Assembly: GCF_016806125.1 (NCBI RefSeq)
Contig: NZ_CP047166.1
Location: 1,860,001 to 1,924,000 of the forward strand
DNA: 64,000 bases
Reading direction: 5' to 3'
Source of the DNA: Ponticoccus alexandrii
GTDB taxonomy: Bacteria; Pseudomonadota; Alphaproteobacteria; Rhodobacterales; Rhodobacteraceae
Every line of letters begins with the position of its first letter. The stretch's first letter is position 1. The translations under genes were made by a program, and so were the position numbers. The notes under the pieces were generated by a model. It was not told the DNA's origin. It did not search any database and worked only from the letters and a program-made list of their open reading frames with translations. This document shows positions 11,220-20,494 of this stretch, in pieces.

Positions 11220-12761
11220 GGCGTATTTTGTTGAAAAACTCGCCCTTGATCGAAGGCGTCTCGGCTGATTCACTTCCCGCATAGGGTGGGAGGATCGGTG
11301 ATGATGGGACCGCGGCAGGAGGCGCAACCGGCGCTGTTTTATGAGTTCTCGCTTGAGGATCATGTGCCCCAGAGCCACCTCCTGCGATCGATTGACCGGT
11401 TCGTGGATCTGTCCGGTATCCGCAGCTACCTCGCTGATTTCTACAGCCATACCGGGCGGCCGTCCGTCGATCCAGAGCTGCTCATTCGGATGCTGCTGGT
11501 TGGGTATTGCTTTGGCATCCGGTCCGAGCGGCGGCTCTGCGAGGAGGTGCATCTGAACCTGGCGTATCGCTGGTTTTGCCGCCTGAACCTCAGCGACCGG
11601 GTCCCGGATCACTCGACTTTTTCCAAGAACCGGCATGGACGGTTCCGCGACAGCGAACTTCTGCGGCACCTGTTCGAGACCACGGTGGCCCGCTGTATCG
11701 AAGAGGGCCTGGTCAGCGGGCCAAGGATGGCCATCGACGCCAGCCTGATCGAAGCCGATGCCAACAAACAGAACTCGACGCCGAAGGAAGAGTGGGATGC
11801 GGGGCAGATCAATCCCGCCGACGCACCGCGGGCCGTTCGCGAGTATCTTGAGACCCTGGATGAGGCCGCGTTTGGTGCGGCCAGCGAGGTGCAACCCAAG
11901 TTCACGTCACATTCCGACCCGGCCAGCCAGTGGACCGCGGCCCGCAAAGGCCCGGCATTCTTCAGCTATTCCGACAACTATCTGATCGACACGGACCATG
12001 GTGTCATCGTGGATGTCGAGGCGACGCGGTCCATCCGACAGGCGGAGGTCGGTTCGACGAAGACCATGCTGGAGCGCGTGAAGACCAGGTTCGACCTTCA
12101 CCCCGAGCGCCTGATCGCGGATACCGCCTACGGCACGGCCCCGATGCTGGGCTGGTTGGTCGACCAGAAGATTGCTCCCCACATCCCGGTCTTGGACAAG
12201 TCTGGGCGCAGCGACGGTACCTGGACCCGCGCCGACTTTGAGTGGGACGCGGAAAACAACCAGTACATCTGCCCTGAGGGACATGAGCTGAAGCAACTCC
12301 GCCGGAACTATTCTGATCCGAACCGTGGGCCGACCGGCAAGGGCGTCGCCAAATACCGGTGTCTGAACACACCTGTCAGGCCTGCCAATCAAAGGCGCGC
12401 TGCTGTCCGAACATGGACTTCCGGTCCATCACCCGCGAGGAACATGAAGATGCCCGGCAGGTCGCCCGCGAGATCGCCAAAACCGAGCAATACGTCATCT
12501 CGATGAAGCTGCGGAAGAAGGTTGAGATGCTCTTCGCCCACCTCAAACGGATCCTTGGCCTGAACAGGCTCCGATTACGCGGCCCATGCGGCGCAAATGA
12601 CGAATTCCTCCTCGCAGCAACCGCCCAGAACCTCCGCAAGCTGGCCAAGATCCTTCCTGCACCGCAGCAACCGCGAAAAGCCTGACAGGAAAGGCGCTCA
12701 CGCCATGTTCAGCCGTCGATATTCTGCACTCGCGAACGGGTGTTTTTCCACGGAATAGGCG
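11220..12761 (+). mobile_element. IS1182-like insertion sequence (about 1.54 kb)
   Basis: The boundaries are approximate. Left end near 11220 reads GCGTATTTTGTTGAAAAAC; the complement of the right end near 12761 reads GCCTATTCCGTGGAAAAAC, an imperfect inverted repeat. The transposase gene lies between them. The right end sits about 40 bases before the dnaE2 stop codon, so the insertion has not damaged dnaE2. Confidence 0.65.
11286..12685 (+). pseudogene. IS1182-like transposase, frameshifted
   Basis: The first frame (11286-12355) encodes a transposase with an N-terminal DUF772-type domain (YEFSLEDHVPQSHLLRSIDR, GRPSVDPELLIRMLLVGYC), the catalytic region MAIDASLIEADANK and DTAYGTAPMLGWL. At the GCCAAATACCGG run (about 12352-12361) the homology moves to another frame, which continues SEHTCQACQSKARCCPN, then EMLFAHLKRILGLNRLRLRG to the natural end at 12685. 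One missing base near 12358 explains the shift. The zinc-binding Cys cluster and C-terminal catalytic region are in the second frame, so the protein is probably dead unless frameshifting occurs. Confidence 0.8.
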
Positions 12762-12801
12762 GTAAGCTGCCGTTCGCTGCGCAAATCAGGGATGGCAGTT
12801 T

Positions 12802-15800
12802 TCAATGGAAATCCCTGCTCGGGAAGAGGCGTTTGGCTTGATCGCGGGGGTGATGCGCGGCACGGCGCGGGGCGTCATCGGCGGGAGGGTGAGTTTGTCC
12901 GACGATCGCGCCCATCGGATGGCCAAGATCGGAGAGGTAAGCCGAGATATCTTCGATTCGGCGGGCTATGACATGGGTGACGATGCCCTCGCGTTGCAGC
13001 ATGCCGGTCACGCGCAACAGTCGTCCGCCCATCACCGCATGGCGGAAGACGGCGTAGACCTTGGGCCAGACCACCACATTGCATACCGCCGTCTCGTCCT
13101 CGAGGGTCAGGAACACCACGCCCGAGGCGGTGCCGGGGCGCTGGCGGGTGATGACCAGCCCGCAGACGGTGACGCGCGGCGACGGCGCGCGGATCAGGTC
13201 GCCATGCTGGGTCAGGCCGGGTAGAGATGGCCGCAACAACTCCATCGGATGGGCGCGCAGTGTCAGCCGGGTGGCGATGTAATCCTCGACCACCTCTTCG
13301 CCCAGATGCATCTGGGGCAGCGTCACGGAAGGCTCGCGCAGCCCCTCGCCATCCAGCGGATCGGCAAACAGCGGCAGTGGCGCAGGCGCGCCGATCGCCT
13401 TGACCGCCCAGAGCGCATCGCGGCGGTTGAGCCCCATCGCGGCGAAGGCGTCAGCTTCGGCCAGACGTTCCAGCACCGCAGGCGCGATCCCGGCACGCAA
13501 CCACAAAGCCTCGGGGTCGGGGTAGCCATTGCCGCGCGCCGCCACGATCCAACCCGCATCCTCGGCCCGCAAGCCTTTGATTTGCCGGAACCCCAACCGC
13601 AGAGCCAGTGCGCCATCACTGCGGCGTTCAAGGCTGTTGTCCCAGTCCGAATGGTTCACGCAGATGGGTCGGACTTCCACCCCATGCTCGCGGGCATCGC
13701 GCACCAGCTGCGCGGGGGCGTAGAACCCCATCGGCTGGGAATTCAGCAGCGCACAGGTGAAGATCGCCGGATGATGGCATTTCAGCCAGGATGACACATA
13801 GGTCAGCATGGCGAAGGCGGCCGCATGGCTTTCGGGGAAGCCATAATCGGCAAAGCCCTCGATCTGGGCGAAACAGGCCCCGGCCACTTCCGCGCTATAG
13901 CCGCGCGCGGTCATCCCGCGGATGAAGCGGTCGCGATGCTCGCCGATTGTGCCCATGCGGCGGAAGGAGGCCAGGGAGCGGCGCAGACGATCGGCCTCTT
14001 CGGGGCTGTAGCCCGCGCCGATCACCGCGATCTGCATCGCCTGTTCCTGAAACAGCGGCACGCCAAGGGTCTTATGCGTCACGGCTTCCAGTTCGGGGCC
14101 GAAAGGCTCGGGCTCCTCAAGGCCCTGACGGCGGCGGATATAGGGCTTGACCATGCCGCCCTGAATGGGGCCGGGCCGCACGATGGCCACCTCGATCACC
14201 AGATCATAGAAGGTATCGGGTTTCATCCGCGGCAGAAAATTCATCTGCGCCCGGCTTTCCACCTGAAACACCCCCACCGCATCGGCACGGGTCAGCATGG
14301 CATAGGTGAGCCTGTCTTCCTGCGGGACGGTATCCAGCCGGTGATGGACCCCCTCGTGATCCGCCAGAAGATCGAAGCTTTTGCGCAGGCAGGTCAGCAT
14401 CCCAAGAGACAGCACGTCCACCTTCAGGATCCCCAAGGCATCGATATCATCCTTGTCCCATTCGATGCAGGTGCGCCCCTCCATCGCGGCATTCTCGATG
14501 GGGCAGAGATCATCGAGCCGCCCGCGCGTGATGACAAACCCGCCGACATGCTGGCTCAGATGGCGGGGAAAGCCGATGATCTCGCGGATCAGTTTCAGCG
14601 TCAGCTTCAGCCGCCGGTCGGAAGGGTCGACCCCCAGCGCCCGTACGCGCTCGGGGTCGGCCCCGCCATTCGACTGCCCCCAGATGTCGCCTGAGAGCCG
14701 CGCGGTCAGGTCTTGGGAAAGCCCCATGACTTTACCCACCTCGCGGATGGCCGCGCGCGACCGGAAATGGATGACGGTGGCGCAGAGTCCCGCGCGCTCG
14801 CGCCCGTAGCGATCATAGATCCACTGGATGATTTCCTCGCGGCGCTCATGCTCGAAATCTACGTCGATATCGGGCGGTTCCTTGCGGTGGCGCGAGATGA
14901 AGCGTTCAAACACCATGCCGATCATATCGGGGCTGACATCGGTGATGCCCAGAAGATAACACAGAATGGAATTGGCTGCCGAGCCACGCCCTTGGCAGAG
15001 GATGCCGCGATGGCGGGCCTCTGCCACGATATCATGCACTGTTAGGAAATAGGGCGCATAGCCAAGCTCGGCCACCATGCCAAGTTCCTTGGCCATCAGC
15101 ATATGCACCCGCTCGGTCGCGCCCTGAGGATAGCGGCGCTTCAGCCCCTCGCGGGCCAGCCGATCAAGCCGCGCCTGCGGGGGTTCGTCTTCGGTACCCT
15201 CATCGGGATAGTCATAGCGGAGCTCTGACAGATCGAAACTGCAGCGCCCGGCGATCTCCAGCGTACGCTTGAGTGCCGCCGGATGATGGCGATAGAGCCG
15301 CGCCATATCCTGCGCGCCCTTCAGGCGGTGTTCGCCGTTCAGGAGCGCCCGCGTGCCGATCTGGTCGATGGTAATCCCCTCGCGTAGGCAGGTCAGCACA
15401 TCGGCCAGCGGGCGGCGGGCGGCACGGTGCATCAGCACATCGCCCACCGCCACCATCGGCGTGTTACAGCGCAGCGCCTGCGCGGCGCAGGCGTGAAACC
15501 ATGTCTGATCGGAGCCATCATAACGTGGCGCAGCCCCCAGAAAGACATAGCCCGGATAACGCCGTGCCAGCCGCTGCAATGGCGCGGGCGCAAGATCCGC
15601 ATCTGGCAGCGCGATCAGGATTATTCCTTGGCAGCCCGCCTCCAGATCGGCCAGATCCAGATCGCAGCCACCTTTTTCCGACCGCCGCTTGCCTAAGGTC
15701 AAGAGGCGTGACAGCCGCTCATAGGCGGCGCGGTTGGTGGGTAGTGCGACCCAGTCCACCGGACAATCGCGCAGGACCAGCCGCGTCCCTACGATCAGCT

Positions 15801-16089
15801 TAGGAAGGCGCGGTACCTCGGGCACGGGCAGATCCTGCGGCTGACCGACTTCCTGGCGGGAACAGCTATCAACCTGATGCGACGACCGCACCCGCAGGCT
15901 TTCGGTCAGTTCCTCGCGCAGCGATTTCAGCGCCGAATAGGCCCGCACAACCCCCGCCAGTGAGTTCCGGTCGGTGATGGCAATGGCCGAAAGCCCGAGT
16001 TCCGTGGCGCGCAGGATCAGCTCCTCGGGGTGCGACGCGCCAGTGAGGAAAGTGAAATTCGAGGTCACGCAAAGCTCGGCATAGCTCAT
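12802..16089 (-). CDS. dnaE2: Error-prone DNA polymerase DnaE2 (ImuC)
   Basis: A 1095-residue C-family polymerase. It has an N-terminal PHP domain (YAELCVTSNFTFLTGASHPEEL), the polymerase active-site motif PDIDVDFEHERREE, FQEQAMQIA and GYSPEEADRLRRSLASFRRMG in the palm/fingers, and an OB-fold region near the C-terminus, ending PSRDFH as usual for DnaE2. The start is ATG at 16089, which overlaps the imuB stop (ATGA). With ImuA and ImuB it forms the damage-inducible mutasome that bypasses lesions. The gene is complete; the IS1182-like element lies just beyond its 3' end. Confidence 0.92.
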   Translation of the reverse strand: MSYAELCVTSNFTFLTGASHPEELILRATELGLSAIAITDRNSLAGVVRAYSALKSLREELTESLRVRSSHQVDSCSRQEVGQPQDLPVPEVPRLPKLIVGTRLVLRDCPVDWVALPTNRAAYERLSRLLTLGKRRSEKGGCDLDLADLEAGCQGIILIALPDADLAPAPLQRLARRYPGYVFLGAAPRYDGSDQTWFHACAAQALRCNTPMVAVGDVLMHRAARRPLADVLTCLREGITIDQIGTRALLNGEHRLKGAQDMARLYRHHPAALKRTLEIAGRCSFDLSELRYDYPDEGTEDEPPQARLDRLAREGLKRRYPQGATERVHMLMAKELGMVAELGYAPYFLTVHDIVAEARHRGILCQGRGSAANSILCYLLGITDVSPDMIGMVFERFISRHRKEPPDIDVDFEHERREEIIQWIYDRYGRERAGLCATVIHFRSRAAIREVGKVMGLSQDLTARLSGDIWGQSNGGADPERVRALGVDPSDRRLKLTLKLIREIIGFPRHLSQHVGGFVITRGRLDDLCPIENAAMEGRTCIEWDKDDIDALGILKVDVLSLGMLTCLRKSFDLLADHEGVHHRLDTVPQEDRLTYAMLTRADAVGVFQVESRAQMNFLPRMKPDTFYDLVIEVAIVRPGPIQGGMVKPYIRRRQGLEEPEPFGPELEAVTHKTLGVPLFQEQAMQIAVIGAGYSPEEADRLRRSLASFRRMGTIGEHRDRFIRGMTARGYSAEVAGACFAQIEGFADYGFPESHAAAFAMLTYVSSWLKCHHPAIFTCALLNSQPMGFYAPAQLVRDAREHGVEVRPICVNHSDWDNSLERRSDGALALRLGFRQIKGLRAEDAGWIVAARGNGYPDPEALWLRAGIAPAVLERLAEADAFAAMGLNRRDALWAVKAIGAPAPLPLFADPLDGEGLREPSVTLPQMHLGEEVVEDYIATRLTLRAHPMELLRPSLPGLTQHGDLIRAPSPRVTVCGLVITRQRPGTASGVVFLTLEDETAVCNVVVWPKVYAVFRHAVMGGRLLRVTGMLQREGIVTHVIARRIEDISAYLSDLGHPMGAIVGQTHPPADDAPRRAAHHPRDQAKRLFPSRDFH

Positions 16090-17537
16090 GCGAATTCCCC
16101 CTGCACATACCAGCCGGGTTTTTGCGGCGTGTAGAACAGCCACAGCCTGCGGCCCTCGCGCGTGTCGATCTTCCAGTAATCGCGCAGCCCTGAGGCCCAT
16201 GCCGGATCCTCGCGCCACCATTCCGGTGCGATCCGCTCGGGGCCCGTGGCGCGTCCCGTGGTAAAGGCCATCCGCCGCCAGCGGAAGCGCGCGGGCGGCT
16301 GTGCCCCTTGGGCCATGATCGGCTCTGGCGGGAACAGGGTGATCGGGCGTGGACGCGGCATATGCCAGCCGCTGGCAGGCGGGCTATGGGCGGCGGGCAC
16401 GACCAGAAAGCTGCGCTCGGGGATATGGCTGTCGGTCGGTTGGAAACGTTGGATATTCTCTAGCCCGATCCGTGTGCCGATGCGCGTGATCAGATCGTTC
16501 AGCCGGTCCATGCTATGATCGGCACTACCAATCTGTTGCACGGGCAGCGGCTCGACCTGCACGGCTTCCAGCCGCATCATGTCGATGCCAAAGCCTGCCT
16601 CGACCGTATCGACCCCGCGCTGGAATAGCGGCAGAATGCGGGCGGCATCGCGCATCGGTGCTGCCAGACGCAGCTCCACCTGCTGGCTGGCCTGATCGAC
16701 CCGCCGCAAGGTCAGCATCAGCCGCCGCGCACCCATATGCCGCGCCAGAAGCCTGGCGCAGAGCGGCTCCAGAAGGCGCGCGGTCACGCCCATCACATCG
16801 GCCACCAGCCCGATTGGCTCGGGCAGGGTCATGCGGGTGGCATAATGCGGCGGCTCAGCCTCGGGCGTGACAGGTTCGGGCACCGCGCCCGTGACCTGGT
16901 CGAGCCGCAAGAGCAGTTCCGCCCCGAAGCGGCGTGCCAGCGGGGCGCGGGCGGCATGTTGCAGATCGCCAATCGTGCGCAGCCCCAACCGCTGTAGTGC
17001 GGTGACCGTCTCCGCCCCGATCCGCAGCGCCGCCACCGGCAGCTGCGCCAGCTCTGCATCCTCGCCATAATGCGCCCGCGCCCAGGCCGCGCCGCGCGTG
17101 GCCCCAAGACCCAGCCGCAACGCGACATCCGCCCGCGCCATAGCCGCGCGCATATCCTCGAGAATCGCCGCCTCACCGCCCCAAAGATGGGCGGAGCCGG
17201 TCACATCCAGCACCAGCCCATCCTCGCCCTCGCGCCCGACCCAGGGGCAATAGCGCATCGCCCAGCGGTGCAGAACGCCCAGAAATCGAGCCTCCAGATC
17301 GGGGCGCGCAGGCTGGCTGCGCAGGTCGAGGCAAAGCGCGCGGGCATCCGTGAAGCTCATGCCGCGATGCAAGCCCAGCGATTGCGCTGCCGCATTCAGG
17401 CAAGATAGGCGCTCGGCATTCGCCTCCTTCCGGATCAGCGCAAAAGGGGCCTCAGTCGGGCAGCCCCGCAGAGCCCGGTTGGAGGCCAACCGGGGGAACC
17501 ACATGCAGACAATGCGTCTGTGAGTTCCAGCGAACAT
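16086..17537 (-). CDS. imuB: ImuB, Y-family polymerase-like mutasome subunit
   Basis: A 483-residue Y-family (DinB/UmuC fold) protein. The start RRIVCMWFPRLASNR, the LVLDVTGSAHLWGGE segment and LRLGLGATRGAAWARAHYG are typical of ImuB, which is catalytically inactive and acts as a beta-clamp-linked bridge between ImuA and DnaE2. ATG at 17537 is preceded by GGAG at the right distance; a TTG at 17549 is less likely. It overlaps the end of imuA by about 85 bases and the start of dnaE2 by 3 bases, so the three genes form one operon. Confidence 0.9.
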   Translation of the reverse strand: MFAGTHRRIVCMWFPRLASNRALRGCPTEAPFALIRKEANAERLSCLNAAAQSLGLHRGMSFTDARALCLDLRSQPARPDLEARFLGVLHRWAMRYCPWVGREGEDGLVLDVTGSAHLWGGEAAILEDMRAAMARADVALRLGLGATRGAAWARAHYGEDAELAQLPVAALRIGAETVTALQRLGLRTIGDLQHAARAPLARRFGAELLLRLDQVTGAVPEPVTPEAEPPHYATRMTLPEPIGLVADVMGVTARLLEPLCARLLARHMGARRLMLTLRRVDQASQQVELRLAAPMRDAARILPLFQRGVDTVEAGFGIDMMRLEAVQVEPLPVQQIGSADHSMDRLNDLITRIGTRIGLENIQRFQPTDSHIPERSFLVVPAAHSPPASGWHMPRPRPITLFPPEPIMAQGAQPPARFRWRRMAFTTGRATGPERIAPEWWREDPAWASGLRDYWKIDTREGRRLWLFYTPQKPGWYVQGEFA

Positions 17538-18030
17538 ACCAGACTCCAAGTGTTCCCGATTTGTTCTTGATAGTTTCCCAGCGCATCAGAGTCGAGTCTT
17601 CCCGCATGGGATCAAAAACGGGCGTAGCCCGCCAACGGGTCTCAGCGGCATTCGAACCCATGCCCTCGGGGATGATGCAGAGCCCTGTCGTACCGCCCGC
17701 CTTCGCCGCCAATTGCAGCCTGCGCCCTTCGCGCAGGTTGAGAGGCCGTGTGATCTCGAGGACGACAAAAGGCAGCGCCCCGTTTTTCAGAGCCTCTTCG
17801 GTCACGGCGAGCGCGTCGGTATGGCTATCGGGCCGTGCCACGAGCATATGGGCGGGATCCAGATAGATCGTCGCTCCCTGCGGCGACAAATGATCCGCCA
17901 GCCACGCCTCACGGACCCAAAGCGCGCCCGCGCGCGCCACGATACCGGCAAAGGTAAAGGCTCTCGGTCCACAGACTTCGTGGACACGTGTGGGCCGCAA
18001 GGCATTCTGGGTATGGAACGGAGCAAGCAT
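17452..18030 (-). CDS. imuA: ImuA, RecA/SulA-like mutasome subunit
   Basis: A protein of about 192 residues if ATG at 18030 is used; the frame stays open up to 18435 and ATG 18099 is an alternative, but neither has a clear ribosome site. The core VHEVCGPRAFTFAGIVARAG, EEALKNGALPFVVLEI, REGRRLQLAAKAGGTTGLCI and ETRWRATPVFDP match ImuA proteins of the RecA-like superfamily that start the imuA-imuB-dnaE2 cassette. The cassette is normally LexA-controlled. I looked for the alphaproteobacterial box GTTC-N7-GTTC upstream and found none. Confidence 0.8.
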   Translation of the reverse strand: MLAPFHTQNALRPTRVHEVCGPRAFTFAGIVARAGALWVREAWLADHLSPQGATIYLDPAHMLVARPDSHTDALAVTEEALKNGALPFVVLEITRPLNLREGRRLQLAAKAGGTTGLCIIPEGMGSNAAETRWRATPVFDPMREDSTLMRWETIKNKSGTLGVWYVRWNSQTHCLHVVPPVGLQPGSAGLPD

Positions 18031-18467
18031 CGAAGTAATGTAAGGCCAAAGCCCTACGACTCCAAGGATGGTATAGGGCTGCGATGACCTGCGATTCATA
18101 TAGCTGGCGTTCGGAATGTGGCTTGGAAAGGTCGGCTTTGGGCCGGAAGCCGAACTGGTCACAAGGGGCGGCAAGCGGGCATTCGCGGCTTCCGAATGGG
18201 CAACACTCACGTGCTGCAGAGGCGGAAATAGGGTGGCCTGCTCCCCTAGTGTCCGCAGAGATTGGCCTGCATTGCTCAGGGTCGCAAGGCTCCCTTGAAC
18301 ATCCCGTTTTTGCAAACCGAATGGTCGGGACCTCATGTTGGACGCGGCGTTCTGGCAGCGCCCGCAAAGAAAGGTGTCCATCTGCAATCGTGTCGAGTAG
18401 CAGGGGCATGCGGAAACGTCGAAGGCGCTTCGCAAGGCAAAATCGCTGGTGGAGCGGAGGATTCGCG

Positions 18468-19784
18468 ATGAAAGGCATGATGCTCGCCGCCGATGAGCTC
18501 GGGTTCAAGGACTGGCTGGCGGAGACCGAGCCGCACATGCTGGCCCATGCGTTGGACCATGCTTCGTCAGAAGATCGAACCCAGGCGATGCGGGCTTTGT
18601 CGGCTCAAAGGGCTGATAGGATTTTCGGTCTTCTCGAGCCGGTGAACCAGCTGGATGTCCTGCAATCGGTCGACGAAAGGACGCGGCGACGTCTGCTCCA
18701 TGAAATGGAGCCGGACGACCGGGCGCGCATGTTGAGCGATCTGCCCGTCGCTATCGGCGAAGCGTTGTTGCAAGAGCTCACTCCCGATGAGCGGGCGACG
18801 ACGCGAACGCTTCTGGACTACCCCAAGCACAGCGCGGGCAGGATCATGAGCCCGGAATTCGTCCGGCTGACGCCCGGCATGACGGTGTCCGACGCCCTCG
18901 AGGCCATTCGGAGCGGCCAGAAACGCGCGGAGACGGTGTTCTTGATGCCTGTTGCGGATGACGACATGCGCCTGCTCGGCACCGTCGACCTGGCCCAGAT
19001 TGTCCTGGCGTCGCCCGACATGCGAATTGCCGATCTCGCCGGGCGGGACGTGCCAGCGGTTTCGGTCCTGGACGATCAGGAAAAGATCGCGCGGCTGATG
19101 AAATCGGCGGATCTGATGATCGTGCCGGTAGTCGAGGAACAGGACCGGCTGGTCGGCATCATCACCTTCGACGATGCGATGGAGGTTTTGGATTTCGAGG
19201 AGGGCGAGGACTTCGCCCGCAGCGGGGCCACCGAACCTGTCGGCCGACCCTATCTGTCCGTCCCTGTCCTTCGCCTGGTTCGGGCGCGCATGGTCTGGCT
19301 TTCGGTGCTTGCTGTCGCCGCGAGCCTGACCGTCAACGTGCTCAACGCCTTCGAGGCGACCCTGGAAAGTGTCGTGACTCTTGCCTTGTTCATTCCACTG
19401 CTGATCGGCATCGGCGGAAATGCCGGCGCCCAATCGGCAACCACGATCGTGCGCGCGCTCGCGGTGAGCGACGTCGTACCCCGGGATGCGTTGCGCATCG
19501 CGTGGCTGGAGACACGGACGGGGTTTGTCATGGGCCTCGGGATCGCCACATTCGCCATGATCCTGCTGTCTATCTTGTTCGATCCGTCAATCGCACTGGT
19601 CGTCTCTCTGACGCTGGTATTCATCTGCACGCTCGCTGCCCTCGTGGGATCGCTTATGCCGGTCGCCGCGCGGGTGCTCTCGATCGATCCCGCGGTTTTC
19701 AGCGCCCCGTTCGTGACAACGGTCGTCGATGCCTCCGGGCTCCTGATATATTTCATGGTCGCCCGAGCGGTGATGGGGGTCTGA
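18468..19784 (+). CDS. mgtE: MgtE-family magnesium transporter
   Basis: A 438-residue protein with the MgtE layout: acidic N-terminal superhelical domain (about residues 1-130, LLHEMEPDDRARMLSDLP), two CBS domains (about 135-255, RIMSPEFVRLTPGMTVSDAL and IARLMKSADLMIVPVVEE), and a membrane domain of five helices that includes the family motif IGGNAGAQSAT. It is a gated Mg2+ channel/transporter of the inner membrane. I chose ATG 18468 because GGAGG stands at the right distance; the frame is open upstream but that part is not MgtE-like. It is divergent from imuA. Confidence 0.9.
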   Translation: MKGMMLAADELGFKDWLAETEPHMLAHALDHASSEDRTQAMRALSAQRADRIFGLLEPVNQLDVLQSVDERTRRRLLHEMEPDDRARMLSDLPVAIGEALLQELTPDERATTRTLLDYPKHSAGRIMSPEFVRLTPGMTVSDALEAIRSGQKRAETVFLMPVADDDMRLLGTVDLAQIVLASPDMRIADLAGRDVPAVSVLDDQEKIARLMKSADLMIVPVVEEQDRLVGIITFDDAMEVLDFEEGEDFARSGATEPVGRPYLSVPVLRLVRARMVWLSVLAVAASLTVNVLNAFEATLESVVTLALFIPLLIGIGGNAGAQSATTIVRALAVSDVVPRDALRIAWLETRTGFVMGLGIATFAMILLSILFDPSIALVVSLTLVFICTLAALVGSLMPVAARVLSIDPAVFSAPFVTTVVDASGLLIYFMVARAVMGV

Positions 19785-20494
19785 GGCGGCTTGAGGAAGA
19801 GCCTGGCCGGCCGACGAGGCGGTGGGGCTCGCGGCACCGCCGCATGTCTGCTCCGAGCCCACTTTGCTTGATGCTGCGCCTCGCACGGAGGTCAGCTTCC
19901 GGTATGAATATGCCTCCTCACGTTCCTTTGCAGGTGTATCAAAGCTGACAAAGACCCAATGCAACTGTCAAACCGTTTTCAATTTGCGTGTTTCACGGGC
20001 GCACTATGAGGACCGTCGGTATATAAAGAGGCTCATTACCGGCTGGATGAACGAACGCGACACTTTGAGGCGAGGCGTATCCGAAGGGCAGTTTCCAAAA
20101 ACGGCCACTGACGCTCATCCCCGCTAGAATGATTCGTTCTAAAATCGAAACTTAAGTCAGTATGTCTGCCTTGAACCGCAACGTGGTACTCTGCCTTGCT
20201 TTTCAAGGCCATGCTGCTTGTACGCATGGTCAACAAAGTGACACCGTTTGTCACACTGCATGCGCAGAAACTCCGGATCTGCCTATTCCGTACTGCGTTT
20301 TTCTCGATCTCAAATCACGGCAATTCTGCGGCTGCATCATGTCTGAACTGTGGCAGGCTTGCACCGAGAAAACCGACTGTCATCGACGTCCACGGCCAGT
20401 TTGCTTGCAACAAGATGGCTCTCTGCCCCAGCGTCAATTTATGCTCAGCGCGTTTTCCGCGGTGGGGATGTCCCTGAGACAAGAGGGTGAAAAG
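19785..20494. other. 710-base stretch without a convincing gene
   Basis: Short open frames exist on both strands here, but none has a good ribosome site or a recognisable domain. The base composition is lower in G+C than the flanks (for example 19960-20160). It probably holds the promoter of the HExxH-protein gene at 20495 and decayed island DNA. I see no tRNA, terminator or IS end. Confidence 0.5.

Noticed and set aside
18031-18467. SOS/LexA box upstream of imuA
   Set aside because: I scanned for GTTC-N7-GTTC (and its complement) by eye and found no match, so no operator is reported.
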